Assembly: GCF_024868665.1 (NCBI RefSeq)
Contig: NC_079907.1
Location: forward strand, 14,720,474-14,784,473
DNA length: 64,000 nucleotides
Source of the DNA: Triplophysa rosa
Taxonomy: Eukaryota > Chordata > Actinopteri > Cypriniformes > Nemacheilidae
Direction: 5' to 3'
Shown: piece by piece, positions 43,501-58,500 of the stretch
How the letters are laid out: every line of letters begins with the position of its first letter
Numbering within the stretch: the stretch's first letter is position 1
The notes under the pieces: generated by a model
What the model saw: only the letters and a program-made list of their open reading frames with translations
What the model was told of the DNA's origin: nothing
Databases searched by the model: none
Made by a program: the position numbers and the translations under genes

Positions 43501-46500
43501 TTAAAAGCCAGACTTCTTTCTCCCCTCCTAAATGAAAACGTATTTCCTTTTTGAAGCTCGTTGAAATGCTTCTCTGTGTTGCAGAACCCTCAGTATACCA
43601 GCCCGGCCACATATGTCATCTATGCACACTTACTGAGGCAAATAGCAGCTCTGGCTGAAGCAGACCATCATTTCCTGATGCACTGGTTTAAAAAGTGAGT
43701 CTGACACAAGCGGCCTCACTCCAGTTTGTTTTAGAAAGCATTTCAATGAGGAAAAGTTTAGATTCTTTTCTCTTTTTTGTCTATTTCAGTATTTTGGTTT
43801 TCAGGACGTTCCCAGAACGTTAGTTTTTGATTCCTAGAACGTTATTTTTTATAGTTTGTTTTAACTTATCCAGGAAAGTTTTCTTGACTGAAATTGAACA
43901 ATTTTTTTAATAGTATGGTTGTGGTTTTTATTTGTGTAAATTTATCAAATGAAGGCACTGATTGTAAAAGGCTTATTATAGACTATAACATTGCCAAGTT
44001 GTCATTATATGTCAAAGAATTCCACAAAATGGATTTGCTGGTTTCAGAGTGTATGGATTGATCCTCTTTGCTTTTAGGCTTCCTCAGAAGCGTTTCAAAC
44101 AGCTGGTGGAGCGTTTGCAGGTCTTCATCACCACCCGACTATTTCCTGCCAAGCCAGAGGAGTTGCCGCCCATGGCCAAATGCTCCTGGTGGATTCCCTC
44201 AGCCACTAAAGTCCTCTCCCTGCTCAGTGAGTAGTACTACCGTGCTGGAGAAGTGTGAGAGTGAAAATGCTTCCTTATGATCCTTAAAAACTGATTCTGA
44301 CATCAATCCTTGCATAGATGTCCATGTGTTCTGTTTTGTAACAGATGCAGCAAACAGCATTTCTTGTCCTCCCATCATCCCTTTCTCTGATTTCTACAAC
44401 TTAACGCTGGATCACATTGACTTTATGGAGGATTACCACACGTGGCAGGCTCATGGAAATTCAAACAGGTGCATAAGCAAAAAGATATACGTGAATCTGG
44501 TTGGCAGTCATAATTCAGGTTGTCTTAAAGGAACAATACGGCATTTTTAGGAGGATCTATTGACAGAAATACAATATAATATACAAAACTATTTCTTCAG
44601 AGGTGTATAAAGACCTTATGTTATGAACCATTAAGTTTTTAATACCTTAGAATAAGCTATTTATATCTACATACAGAGCGGGCTTACGTACATTGAATTC
44701 GCCGCCATGTTTTGTACAGCAGCCCTAAATGGACAAACAACTCTACAACGCGCGTTTTCTCTTCCTTTCCGCTGCGGTATCGTGGTGAAACGGATCGCGG
44801 CATGATCCGTGATACGTACGGATCGTGCTCTCCAGTGCGGAACGCATGTGACCCTCGGATTACCTGAAAGTTTTTTCATCATTGAGTAAAAGGGTAAAAC
44901 ACGCTCTCGCTCGCTCTCCAGATTCAGCTCCAGCGCGCGCTCTCGCTCTCTCTCTCCAGTATCTGGACGAGTACAATATTAAAGCGGTTCCAGATAAACA
45001 ATGACGCTCAAAACTGCTCCGTCACACAGCTAATATTACAACAACATATCTTGGTATGTTAGTATGTTACTCACATACTGAGTCAAAGCAACCTCCTCGA
45101 GGGTGATTTTTAGACGATCTTTCTCTCCAACGTCTCTCTCTGCTGGAAAGTATCTCCATAGATATTCTGCTAAAAGCCTTAGTACCGCGGGTCTTAACGC
45201 GTCTCTGCTGGAAAGTCTTTATAATATTAACACAGGTCCTAGCTCCTGCCTGACATTTATCCTTCTTTTTAAACTTAAAATCCACAAACCTTTTATTTTA
45301 TGTAATACATAAGTCGTAGCTCTTTCTACAGTCTTTCTAATGCCCGCAAAATCTCTTCCCTGCGTCAACATGAGAACGACATCTTTTTGTACTGTGGTGG
45401 CCACCGTCGTGTTTGGACTAAGTGATTCCTGGCAAATCTATAATACAACACTAGTGGCCGCTGTTAATCAAGAACTGCGCCTTTAAAGGGGTCATATATG
45501 GCACAAACACATGTTTTTCTGTGTCTTGGGTATGTTATAAATTGCCCATGCATGTATTAGACACGTAAAAAGTGTTTTTTTAACCTTAAATCGTGTGTAC
45601 ACATTGCATTACAATGATAATATTCGTTATAGCCGTGTCATATGACTCCTTTAAAGAAAAAGAAATACACCTTGCATGGCTCATGAAGATTTTTTGTGTT
45701 CAGACCAGTAGCTCCAATATTTACTTACCCTGACACTATTTACCATTGCTGTCAGGTGGAAATCTTTATATTTTTAAAACTGCTAGCCTACAGAAAAAAC
45801 ATATTTTAAATAATTCAAGTTAATTATCAAACACTGTGTTGTCAAAGTCTTTTTAGTACTTCGTATTGGTTAAACATTTGGTAAAACCTACAGACAAACA
45901 TTAAGGGTGACCAATAGTAATGATTTAGGAAAATAATTAAAAATCATGAAAAAAGACATACAAGGTTTCTGCACAACAATGATAATATGATAAATAGCTG
46001 TTAATATATACGTGTGAATTTTTTTTAAATTAAATATTAAGGATCCAATTAACTGCTTGCGTTGGCAATTTCCCACTGAAACAAGAAGTAAGGGTGGGGC
46101 ATATTTTGTGCCCCCTCCCCTTTTTAAAACAGCCAATAGTGTTTAGTTGTTCTTTTTTTTTTAAAGATATATTTTTGGAATTTTTGCCTTTATTCATACA
46201 GTGCAGAGGGAGAGACGACAGGAGGCGAAGTGGTAGAGGAAGGGGTGGGGTCGGGAAAGGACCTCGAGCAGGGACTCGGGACGCCCGAAGCGCAATCGCG
46301 CCACATGTCGGAGCACTGCCCACAAGACTATCGCTCTGACAGTGTTTAGTTTTTCTTACAGCCTAGAATTCGTGTTGATGTCATTCCCACTGAAACAGGA
46401 AGTTAGGACATGCATATTTTGTAGCCCCTCCCCCTTTTATATAATTGTGTTTAGTTGTCTTAGTCTGGAATTTAATGAGAAGATGAAGTGTAGGATGATG

Positions 46501-49500
46501 TCATAAAGATGTTTGATACATATTGGCAGAAGTAAGAAAATAAAAGTGTTGGATGCTAGTATATTATAAATGTACACAAGTTAAGGCTAGGTGAAGGTTA
46601 TATTCATATACTAAAATGAAAAGAAATCTATTTTGTACAAAACAAGTAAATACATCAGATATACATGCTTTTGTAGAGAATGTCACCACATTTCACACCA
46701 AGTCACTTCTGTGCTAAATCTTGACAGGTTCACCTTCTGTCAGTTCCCCTTCATCCTGTCCACTGTGGTGAAGAAGGCCATCATCCAGAGAGACTCTGAG
46801 CAGCAAATGATCAGCATGGCCAGGGTAAAGCCTTACCTCTCGACCTTCAGCTATAAGTTTCATCAAAACATCTTACGGTTTGGAAAATGTGTCTTGTCTG
46901 GGAGTATTTTGATAACAATCCTAGAATGGGTGGGGCAATTTATTCGGCTCCCTCCCAAACATGTGTCCAGAATGTAGGATAAACAGACATACTGAACAAA
47001 TGTGGTGTCCTGAGAGCACCGGGAAATATTTTACTTTCTATGTTTTTAGCATACACTACAAAGAGATGACTTTACCATAGGAAAAATGTAAAACTTGGAT
47101 TAAAATTGAGATATTATGTATGCATGTTTCGTGCATGGGAATGTTAACTGATAATTGCATTCCTCTCTATTTGTAATATAGCAAACGCTGGTGGACAAGG
47201 TCTCTCGGAGGCAGAGGGTGGATATGAGTCTGCTGTTTCTCAACATTAAAGTCAGACGTCTGCAGCTGGTCAGTGACTCACTCGATGAGGTAATATGGCT
47301 CAGTCCAAATCTGTGAATGTAGAATACGTCTGTTTTTGGAGATGTTACCAAGAACTCCTTTGAACCACTGAAGACTATTAAAGTTCTATAGGAGGACGAC
47401 CGTCGGTTTCTTTATGGGGTGCAGGGCTCTGTATGGAGCTGCACCATCTAAAATATGTTTTCCTAGACTGTGAGGTCTTTGGAAGTAAAGCATTGCGATA
47501 TGTTCTGGAAAGTTCTAAGTCTGGCTAAGACTTAATTTGGAAAAAACGGCCCCCCCATAAACGTGTTCCTTTTTTTAATAGCTTTCGAGAAAGCGAGCGG
47601 ATCTGAAGAAAAAACTGAAAGTGACGTTTGTTGGGGAAGCTGGGTTGGACATGGGTGGACTTACAAAAGAGTGGTTTCTTCTACTGATTCGACAGATTTT
47701 TCACACAGACTACGGTAAGACCGTCAAAACTAATAGTGCAGGTCTCTGCAGTTTTGGAAAGAAAGGTTAAAACTGATCTCTTTAATATCCCAATGGTTTC
47801 TCTAGCGAGTAGTGTGATCTGCTTTTCAGATTTTTCTCTACACCCTAGTAATTTCACATACAGAAGACTTACTGTATGTCTCAGCAATGTTTCAAATTAT
47901 GCTCAAATTTTCTGAGATACCAAATCCTCCAATAAAAAGTCAGTGACTTTAATATGAACTCATGATTTTCTTATTAAATTTCTCCAAACTCAATCCTAAA
48001 CTTTGTGATCTATCCACATTAATATTATAGCTCTATAATCTGCTGTGTCAACAATTGTTTATATTTATTTTCCTTTCTCCTAAAGAATTTTAGGAAAAAC
48101 ATCTGAGAACAGTTGATCCTTAAATGTAACAGTTCTTCTACAGGTCTCCTGAGCTTTGAATGTGCAGCTTCTAAGCACTGAAATGTTCCTCTGATATGTA
48201 CTAAGACATTGATCTGTGTTTTTCTCAGAACATTTGTCTAACAGTACTCTCTTACACAGTATTGTGTTGTATGATGCATATTCAAATGTCTTTCATCTTT
48301 GTAAATTGAATTATATCGTAGATGTACACTGAAAAAAATATATTCTTGGGGGTTAGTAAATACTACCCATGCAAATCAGTTAAATATTACTAAAGTATTT
48401 ATTAAGTAAACTTAATAAATCTACTCAATCTAATTGAGTGCAAATTGTTACCTCAATTTTATTATGCCTAAACGTGCCAGAAACCAATGGCGCTATCCAG
48501 ACATTATATCGTTACAGCAAGCACCGTAGACTAGAGCTTCGATCTTTATTTTGTTTACAACAAAACTTTAATAAAATAAACAAACAACAAAACGAAAGTA
48601 AAATGCCGGCAGCTCCCTCACGGTCGACTGCCGGTCACACATAATAAAACATAACATAAAGTCCAGGCCTGGTTCTCTCTCGTCCTTTACTGTTGACGCT
48701 CCTCCTTTTATATAATGCTAAAAGAAGAAAGAAAGAAAATAAAGACACTATTTGGTGTGTTTTCCTACATTTTAATATTGTTTGTCAGAAACAACACAAA
48801 CATGCATATTAATAACCAAAATCATTTCGAATTTATGATATACATGATGTTATAGCCATTATACAATGCATTTTTTCAAGATTTTGACTTTTTGATGTTG
48901 ATTTATCAACATCAGTAGCCTAACGTTATTGTCTTCTCTCCCTCAGTCATTAGCTGATGGGGGCTAATATTCACGTGTGCTCTAATACAGATTATAAAAC
49001 GGTCAGTTCTGGTCCTTGATTCTGATTGGCTGAGCGGAGTTCTAAGCCGTTATAAAATACCTCAATATATCACGGCTGACCGCACCACATAGCCTAAATA
49101 TCATTTTATTTACTTTATTTTATGAAACCTTGCTAAGCATATGGAATAACCGTTTTATAAAAGCAATAAGCCCCGCGAAGCAGTGGGTTACAGTGCATTT
49201 TATAACAGCTACGGGGTTTTAGGCACTCCGCTTCGCGTCGTGCCACAATGCCCTTAGCTGTTATAAAATGCACTGTAACCCACTGCTTCTTGGGGCTCAT
49301 TGCTTTAATAAATAACCAAACCGCAAGCATTATTATTGTGTTTATCAGTATATTCTCATAATGTATAAAGTATACGATTATGGTGGATGCTGATGTCTTA
49401 AATAGTCTTAAATGTCTCAAAGGCGGTAGTTTAAAGCTTTTAAAGCTATGATTTAATGCACGCTCACCTTGAACAGACGTCTATTACTGAACGCATTCTT

Positions 49501-52500
49501 CTTTTATGGCTGGCAGGCTGGCTTGTGTCAAGAGGACATACCACCACCTACTGTCCCTGTGTGTTTGTATATCTGATGTTTTACATGTCATATTTTACTG
49601 TTATATATGGAAAACGTGTGTGCATCGCTGTTGCGAAAGAGAACAGGTTTAGGTCGCAACCATTTGACATCACGGATTCTGACGCCAAAAATTGGCGGCC
49701 TCAAAGTAAAAATATTTTTTCAAAGTTTATGAATACTGTGACAGTTACACGTTTTTTTTATTTCACAATTAGAAAGTCAATGCCATTGTTCATATATTAA
49801 GCCATACATCGCTCTATACCCAGGGATCCTTTTAACCATTAATTTAATCTTTGACATGGCCTTACTCAGTCAATATTAAAGATATCAAGATTATATTTTC
49901 ACACAAAGTGCTTTAGCTGGGTTTTCACAGACTGTCACATATATGTTTTTATACATTTTCTGTTGAAAAATGTACCGCTTACTAACTTACATAAAACTGA
50001 TAATGAATATGTTAATATTAACAGTGCCTTTCTGTGTCTGTGTGTCATTTGCAGGCATGTTCACATACGTTAACGAGTCTCAGTGTCATTGGTTCAGCAG
50101 CTGGAAATGTGACAACTACTCTGAGTTCCGATTGGTTGGAGCCGTATCCTTTCATTTCCCTGCATCTTTAACAGTAGGTGGTCACGAGTGGGTGAAACTT
50201 AAAATAGGTTATAAATATATAGTCAGCTCCCACTTGAAACAAAGTACAAAAACAAAGTTTCCTTTCATTTCTTAACAGCGGTGGGGATTGTTTTCATTCA
50301 TGATCTTTCCAAATGGCAAGCACACAGCCTTGTAATGCAATTAGACCCTAATTAAATATTCACATGTTTAGTTATGGTTATGATACGGTTTAGTAAAGTG
50401 ATGCGCTCCACGCTGAGCTCTGAGGGACGTGTGGGTAGAGACTCAGTGGCAGCCAACGCTTGCCATGTCCTGCCGTTACCCCTCTAATTGCCCCCTCTGG
50501 CTTGTTTCTCTGGACGCATATGGCTACCACTCCAGCGCTTGGCCACCGCTCGCACCCGGTGCTCAGAACAGCAGGCACCCTGTGCCTGAGCCCCCTCTTT
50601 CCAGCTTTCCAGCACAGAAGTGCTGTCTCACGTCAGCTCAAAATTATGAAATAAAGATTCTTTTGTTTTGTCTTGTTAGGAACAGCCTGGGCTCAGTTTG
50701 TGTTGTCTTTATCATTGCCGTCCTCATGGAAACTATCCCGCCTGTCTGCTCGGCCTGTCTCACTCTCTCTCTCTTGGGCTGAGGAGTTTTTTCCATCGCT
50801 TTCACCGCACACATATGGAGAGCACATGGAGTCGAGTTGTCAGCTCCAGCTGAAATTACTTACTTGCGGGGCTCTTCACATTTTCCTCTAAATGTATTGT
50901 GCACCTGTTGGGTGTTCTTCCATGTGTCTTATGTTGCTACTATAGGCTGCTGGAGAAACAAGTTTTGCAGCGAATATAATAGGGCCCATTACATGTGAAG
51001 AGTAGTTATGGTGGAAATTTTATACTGGATAGGAAGGAAAGTATAAGAGAGAGGAATATATGAGCAAATAGTTTTAACAAAACCATTTTTACCACTTCTT
51101 AAAGCAGCAGTCCGCAAGTTTTTTGGAGTAAAAATTAGCTAAAACCAATTGTTGAGCAAGTACATGAAAGAGCGGTGTTTAAAACTGTTTCACTACCATT
51201 GCTGGATTCACCACGGAAAGCTTGTAATAATGGTTTGTAATTTGCCCTGTCGGGTCGACTTTTCCGGAGATCCTTATATGGTGTCTTTCGTCTGTGCATC
51301 ATTTCGTCACATTCGTACACAGAACGAAGAGGATCCGGCTGCTAGCCAGCGCGTGTATGCTGCGAGTGACAGGCGATTTGTAGCGTGTACTCACAACTGT
51401 TGGGTAGGATTTCATACAACGTTTAGTATTATTTATGGCGGCGTTTAGTACTTTTACTTTTAAACGCCAAGCAGTGTTGACATCTGGGGATTCATCATTT
51501 GTGAAAAACAAGAAGAACGAACTGAAGACGGTTTGCAAAGAAACAGGGAATGTGATCGGACTCGTGCGAAAATTAATATTGGCAAGGCATTTCAAAGGTG
51601 GTGGGAACTCCGTGATCTGAAAGGATTGTAAACGGATGCAGACATCGCTTTATTTCTTCTGAACAGGTAAGACAAATTTTTAATATTTCAATAGATAACA
51701 CAAAAACCGTAGCGCACTTGTTGTGTTAATATAGACGGGTACAGTTTCATCGGTTGTTCTTTGTCTCTTTATGTTCATTATGATAAATGTAATTTAAGCC
51801 CTATTCGCCCGGGATTAGTATTATCTGGGGACCTTGTGTGATTTAGAAATTACCTCCCCACATCTGTATTTCATTATCACAGACAAGTGAAGCCTGTGAT
51901 TTTACTCAAATTTACGGACTTATATCCTGGATATGATGGCAAGGCTTTGCGTATAGTATATACTGTACATTACATAATATGATCATTTCTTTTATTCCAT
52001 ATGGTAATAACGTTTTCAATTTGAGTTTGAACATGTTTGTGGTTGTTGGTGCTCGATTATTGATCTTTTGTTTTCTTAATACACATTTAAGAAAATTGTT
52101 TGCTGGCTAGGCATGTGCCGGTATCAAATTTCCATGCTGCGGTTAATTGATTAAGGTTTCGTTGCGGTAAGCGGTATTATCGCAGTATTCAATTCTATGA
52201 GAAATGCAGGTTGAAAATATAAACCAACTTCAGTGTTTTCCTCTTGATAACAACTTTATTTTAAATAATAAAGAGAACCTAAAACATTTAAATACAAATA
52301 AATATAAATAAAACAACACACAGTAATGATGTATAAAGTGAGTTTATTCAAACAGAATAAAGTGAAAACTGCAAAAGAACAACTTTTGTTAACTGCTTTT
52401 AAATATACTTATGTCTGTACAACGCTAGTACTACAATTCATATTATTATTATTATTGTTTGAATAACAAGCCAAGCCAGTGTGTTAACTATTATAGCAAG

Positions 52501-55500
52501 CTAAACATTTATAAACAGCAAATTCAATCGCACTTTGTGACAGTGTATGACTTTATTGCGTTCCATCAACGTATAATTAAAATAATTATTCTGCCACACT
52601 GTCAAATTTCATTACTCGGCTTACTTTTAACCCAAAATATTTCCAAACCTCAGACTTTACCCTTTTAGAAGGGGGATAAATCGTCGGCAGCGTTCCTCTT
52701 TCCGCCATGCTTCCTCTCCGTGTGGTACTGTTTACATCAGAGTGCGCACACACGTAGGCATCTCCACATGGGGAATGGGATTGTTTAGATCAGAGTGCGC
52801 ATTCCTACGCAGCATACATGCAGTGTACTTTTATCCGGTTGATAAAAAATAAACAAATACGCGTTCTAAAAATCAAAATGCTGATCTATATATTTTTGCG
52901 GTATTTGAAAGTGCCCGCGATAACAACATCGCCCGAATCCATTACCGCGGTTAATCGCATTACCGGATATCGGCACATGTCTATTGCTGGCTAATTATTA
53001 TGTTGACTGTGATGTTCTCACCTGTGATTAATTGTTAGTTCTGAATATGGGGCTCTCCATTTTGAAGGAAGTTGTAACGACTTAAAATAATAAATAACTT
53101 AAGTATGTGTGCAGCTAAATTGAAATGGTTTACATATAAGCCTACTGTAGTAATGTTATGTATTAATGCAAGTAAACAGGGTCACCCTTACGAAAATAAA
53201 CCATGTTTTTTTGTGTGGTACAAGTGTAGTAACCATGGTTTTTTGGTGCATTGATTACGTTACTATGGTTTTTACAAAAACATGGTTTTCAAATCATGGT
53301 TATTTTGTGATAACCATTGTTTTACTACAGTAACGTCTTTGTTACGGATGTAACCTCGATTCCCTGATGGAGGGAACGAGACGTTGTGTCGAACCGACAG
53401 AATGGGGTTTGTCTTGAGAACCTATCATCTTCTGAGTATTTAGAAAAGGCCAATGACTGGCCTGGGCGAGTCAGACGTAGGCGCTAACGCGAAATTATGA
53501 CCATCCAGTGGAGAGGAAGGGGGACCCAGAGCTTTACCACAAAGTTGGGAAGCCCCTGCCACCGGCCGTCACGGGCAGAGGCCTAGTTCTCTAATGGCGA
53601 GAAGCCGCCCGGCACCGTAAGGGCCACTGGGTAAGCCTTATTCCCCCCCGGGGGAAAAACACTGCAGAGACCACTACCTACCGTAGGGAGGAATTAGTGG
53701 AGACACCACATGGTCTCACCATCAGGGGAGAACTCATGGGAAAATGTGCGGACTAGAGTTAACCGCAAGGTGGGAGTCCACCTAGGAAGGTCATGGGTTG
53801 CCGAAGTGGGAACCATTCATAAGGATACATCAGACGGAACAGCCCATGGAGGGGGGGTTACCACGTCTGGAGCACTAGGTCCGGTTAGAGCTATGTGGGA
53901 GATAACTCAACTGTTCCCCGGCCTAAGGGGGCAGGGCTGCTCTGCCCAGCCTGCCCCGAGGAAGGTGCTAGTGATGGATACAATGCCTTTTCTTTACCCA
54001 GTGGGGGAAAGAGGGGAGGCGTAATAGCCGCTGATCCCCCTAGAGGAAGGGGGAAGGGCTTTCGCAGGCGTACGCCCTACCGGCTGCTGATCCTACACAC
54101 TTCCCTGCAGGACGCGGGCTGACACGGTTCCGCACGTAGGTATTGGAACCTCACGGAGTTGTTGGGCATAGCCCAACCCGCAGCTCTGCAGATGTCTGCT
54201 AGAGAGGCGCCCTGAGCCAGTGCCCATGAGGAGTGTGCATCACTCCCAACGGGCAGGGGCGAATTGAGATCGGTATGCCATAACGAGGGCATCCACAATC
54301 CAGTGCGCCAACCTCTGTTTGGAGACAGCCCTCCCTTCTGCTGACCTCCGAAACAGACAAAGAGCTGCTCAGAGCTTCTGGGCTCTGCGTGCGGTCCAAG
54401 TAGCGGCGCAGTGCGCGTAATGGACACAACACGGAAAGGTTGGGTCTTCCACCTGCAGGTTCACCACCTGGTCTCTCGGGAGAGTGGTGGGAACTTTGAG
54501 CACGTAGCCGGGGCGGGGTCTCAAGATAACGTGAGAATCCCGGACCCGAGTTCTAGGCAATCTGTGGACACGGAGGGTGCTTGCAGATCCCCTACCCTCT
54601 TGGAGGTGAGCGCCATCAGGAAAGCCATCTTTATCAAGAGTGAGAAAGAGCGGCAACTCCGAGAGGCTCAAAGGGGGCGGGGCCTCTTGAGGCCCGCCAC
54701 CTAGGTCGCAAGAGGGTACGGAGCGTGGATAAGGTGGTCACCTTCTCGCGCCCCTTAGGAACCTAATGAACAGGTCGTGCTGTCCCAGAGGCTACCCAGC
54801 AACTGGGTCATGATGAGCGGCCGTAGCGGCTACATACACTCCCAGTGTGGAGGGGGAGAGGTTACTCCCCAGTCTCTCTTGAGGGAGGGACAGCTCGTAC
54901 CCGATCGAGGAACTCCGCGGGTCTTCTCGCCGAGAAGAGCACCAGGTTGAGAAGAGGCGCCACCTATGTGCGTACAGCCACCCAGTGGCCGAGGCCCTAA
55001 CACTGACTGGGTGCACTCTGAAGTCAGTCGCGCTGCTTCATGGGGACAGAGTCGAGTTCCATACTGAGAAAGAGGATGCTCTGCACCGGGGAGAGCTTGC
55101 TCTTTTCTCAGTTGACCTGTAGCCCCAACCGATCTAGGTGCCGGAGCACCAGGTCCCTGTGTGTACACAACAGATCTCGAGAGTGCCAAGATGAGCCAGT
55201 TGTCGAGATAGTTTAGTACCCGCACACCTCCTTCCCTGAGGGAAAGGAAGGCAGCTTCCAAGACCTTAGTAAAGACCCATGGAGACAGGGACAGACCGAA
55301 GGGGAGGACCCTGTACTGATATGCCCGTCCCTCGAACGCGAACCGTAGGAACGGCCGAAGTCGAGGGAGGAGACATGAAGTACGCGTCCTTCAGGTCGAT
55401 TGAACCAGTCCTGACATCTGACGGACGTCAGGATGCGCTTCTGCGTGATCAACCTAAAAGGCAGCTATTGTGTAGGTGCCTGTTCAGAACACACAGACCC

Positions 55501-58500
55501 AAGATAGGGCGCAGCCCCCCGCCTTTCTTGGGGACAATGAAGTAAAGGCTGTAAAACCCGTTGAACATCTCGGCTGGTGAGACGGGCTCGATCACTCCCT
55601 TCGCCAGAAGGGTGGCGACCTCGGCCCGAAGTACGGGAGCATCCTAACCTCTGACTGAGGTATGACGGATGCCCTGAAACTTGCCGGGCGTGAGGCAAAC
55701 TGGATCGCGTAGCCAAGACAGATCGTCTTCCCTAGCCAGCCTGACAGTCTGGGAAGCCCAGCTCCCAGAAATGTAACAGGGGGGCTAAAGGTTCGATCTT
55801 TTTCATCGTCCCCCCGGGGGGGTGGTTCGATGGCTAGCAGTACGGATTCCTTGCCGGGGGAGGTCCCCCCGGGGAGGAGATCGGCTCTGCTGCTTTTCCT
55901 GCCTGGCGACTGTGCAGCTCAACGCACTGTCTGACTGAGAGTGCTGAGGGCTGGTGTTTATACTCGACAATGCGCTTCGCCGTGACGCAACGTCGAGTAT
56001 GCCGTTCACCATCGTGCAGAGGGTGGGAGCGGCTGTGATAACCCAGAGAGAGAGAGGAAACTCTTTTTTGAGAGTAAGTGGGCGCAAGCCCCCCGGAGGG
56101 GGCCAGCAGATGGAGAGACGGGGCAGGATCCGTCCCTATCCGATTTCCCAGCGATGTGGCTGGGGTCGGCCCCAATGGTAGCCTCGATCCCCCTGAGGTC
56201 TTCCCATGAGGGCCGCTTCGCCGCGGCCGCTGATGGGGCGATGGTCTCCTCTTCGCTGTCTCCTCCAGGGGGGGCCGCCTGAGTGGGGGGCGCCGGAGCT
56301 GCAGGGCGTCGAAGAGGACCAGGGCTGCTGGGAAGTAGACGGTGCACGGGACTCGACAGCCTAGGCGGCCGAGTCGCGGCACGGAGGACTGCTTCTTTTC
56401 TGTCGAGAACTGCGGCTCGACAGTAACACCAACCAGCCCCCCTCTTGCGAGACGGGTGCGTCGAGAAAGCGAACCTTCTCGGCGTTACTCATCTGCACAA
56501 GGTTCGGCCAGAGGAGTTTCTCATGGACCACAAGTGTGGACATCGTCCGACCCAGGGCCCGCGTGGTCACCTTGGTCACCCGTAGAGCAAGGTCGGTGGC
56601 GGCGCGGAATTCCTGCATAAGCGCTGGGTCGGTCTTACCCTCGTGGAGCTCTCTCAACGCCCTGGCCTGGCAGGAGCCATAGCGTGGAGAGAGGAGGCAG
56701 CTTGGTCCGCCGCAATGTAAGCTCTCGACACCAGAGATGCCGAGACCCCACATGCTTTGGACGGGAGTCTAGGTCGAGCCCCCCCCAGGTGGCCGCCGCC
56801 TACGGGCACAAGTGCACCGTGGCTGTACCACCTGGGAGACATCAACGTATCCTCTAGCTGTCTCAACCTCGAGGGAAGAGAGGGTGACAGAAGTTTGTTT
56901 GACGTGAAACGTGCCGGAAAGGGGGCGTTCCAGGTCTTACTAAGTTCATCATGCACTGGCGTGATGTAGGGTGGCTCATGGGGGCGCCATGTAGGGTGGA
57001 AACCCGAGGCGCCATGTAGTCAGCCGTGAGCGCCGGGAGAAGCAGTGCGGGCACTGCAACCCAACACTCACGGCGGCCCGGGAAAGCATGGCTGACATTT
57101 CGATGTCCGCTTCTTCCTGGGCTCGACCCCCCCGAGGGAGGGAGCCCGAGAAATCGTCAGAGTCGGATGGCAGTACGTCACCCCCCGATGCTGCAAAAGA
57201 CATCTCATCATCACGCATCGTGTCCGAATACGTGATTGAGGAATAAGACGGCGAACCGTCTCCTGGGGAACGGTCAGACAAGCGAGACGAGGTGCGAACG
57301 GTCCGTGAGCCAGTGGCTGGCGGATTATCGCTCACAGTAATACTCATATCACCCTCGCTGCTTGCCATAGCGGACGGCAGGGCCGTAGTCCTGCCGCCAC
57401 GGAACGGGGAGCAAACAAGGTGGTGGCTGAGTCCTGTGGGAACACAGCCACCCGTGACGCAATGTCTGAATCGTCACCGCCCGCAGTGTGGGCAGGACGT
57501 ATCCACAACGTCTGCCCCAGCGTACTGGAATCAGGCATCGTGTCCGTCCCCCTCCTTGATGAGTGTGTTGCACCCATGAGAACAGCGGGACATGCCACGC
57601 TGGAGAAATTTGCTCTTTTAGAAAGGAAATTTGCTCAAACACCTCCGGAACTGCCGAGACGCCCAGGGGAGAGTCACTGCAGGAAGGGACTGTCCGCTGT
57701 CCACGTCGTAGATTCCAGCAGAAAAATGATCACCAAGATCGTAGAGAAGCTCATCAGATGCGTAGGCTCTGAAGAACAAAAGGTGAATGAATGAGCACGC
57801 CAGCTCCCTCTTATACCCGGACATCCGGGGAGGAGTCCGGCATGCAAATTTCATTCGCCAATTTTCATTGGCCTTTTCTAAATACTCTAACCTAAGATAA
57901 TAGGTTCTCAAGACAAACCCCATTCTGTCGGTTCGACACAACGTCGAGAGACCGACAGAAAGGGAACCATGGTTTTTTGGTTTTAACTGTAGTAAAACCA
58001 TGGTCAATTTTCATAAGGGCAGAAGAATATGTTACCAGAAAACGCCATCACATAGGCTAGAGACAGGCAACAAAATAAAATTAAAAAGAAAATAATTATG
58101 AAAACAAGTAAGAGATATTGAGCAAGCATACACGTGGTTAGCTAAGGTTGATCCAGACAGAACATCGACCTGGTCAATAAGTATACATTTTATTGTCTTT
58201 GAGTATAAATTACACATACCGTACATATCTTTTTAGATGTTGAAATGAATTCATATCGATATCAATGAATCATTTAAAACTATACATGTTGGACGATTGC
58301 CTGAAAACGTTTATTTACCATAACTCCTGATGGACGATGAAGTTATCTGTTCTTAGGTCTGTTCTGGTGGTTCTTAATGTACAGTGCCCCCTACTGGACA
58401 AATAAGTAAAAACGGGTGTAAAACTGCCTGGGGCGATTACATTTTATTAAACTTTGAATTATATTTTTTCTTCTGTGTTATGTAAATGCACCATATAAAT

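Larger units (their letters stand above)
53333..57967 (-). mobile_element. DIRS-like tyrosine-recombinase retrotransposon (decayed)
   Basis: Inverted terminal repeats: 53349-53455 (GACGTTGTGTCGAACCGACA ... GGGGTTTGTCTTGAGAACC) and its reverse complement at 57868-57967. Between them, on the minus strand, come gag, reverse transcriptase and tyrosine recombinase remnants in that order. Inverted rather than direct repeats, and a recombinase in place of an integrase, define the DIRS group. Frameshifts and stops break all three genes. I see no internal complementary region, so it may have been lost. Confidence 0.85.
53184..58019. mobile_element. MITE (CCCTTACGAAAATNNACCATG) split by a DIRS-like element
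   Basis: Left end ACCCTTACGAAAATAAACCA; right end, reversed, CCCTTATGAAAATTGACCAT. The interior consists of CCATGGTTTT and TACTGTAGTAAAACCATGG-type palindromes. The DIRS-like element at 53333-57967 lies inside. Confidence 0.65.

Noticed and set aside
53710..54704. Plus-strand frames within the DIRS-like element
   Set aside because: They are antisense to the recombinase remnant; GC-rich sequence keeps several frames open.
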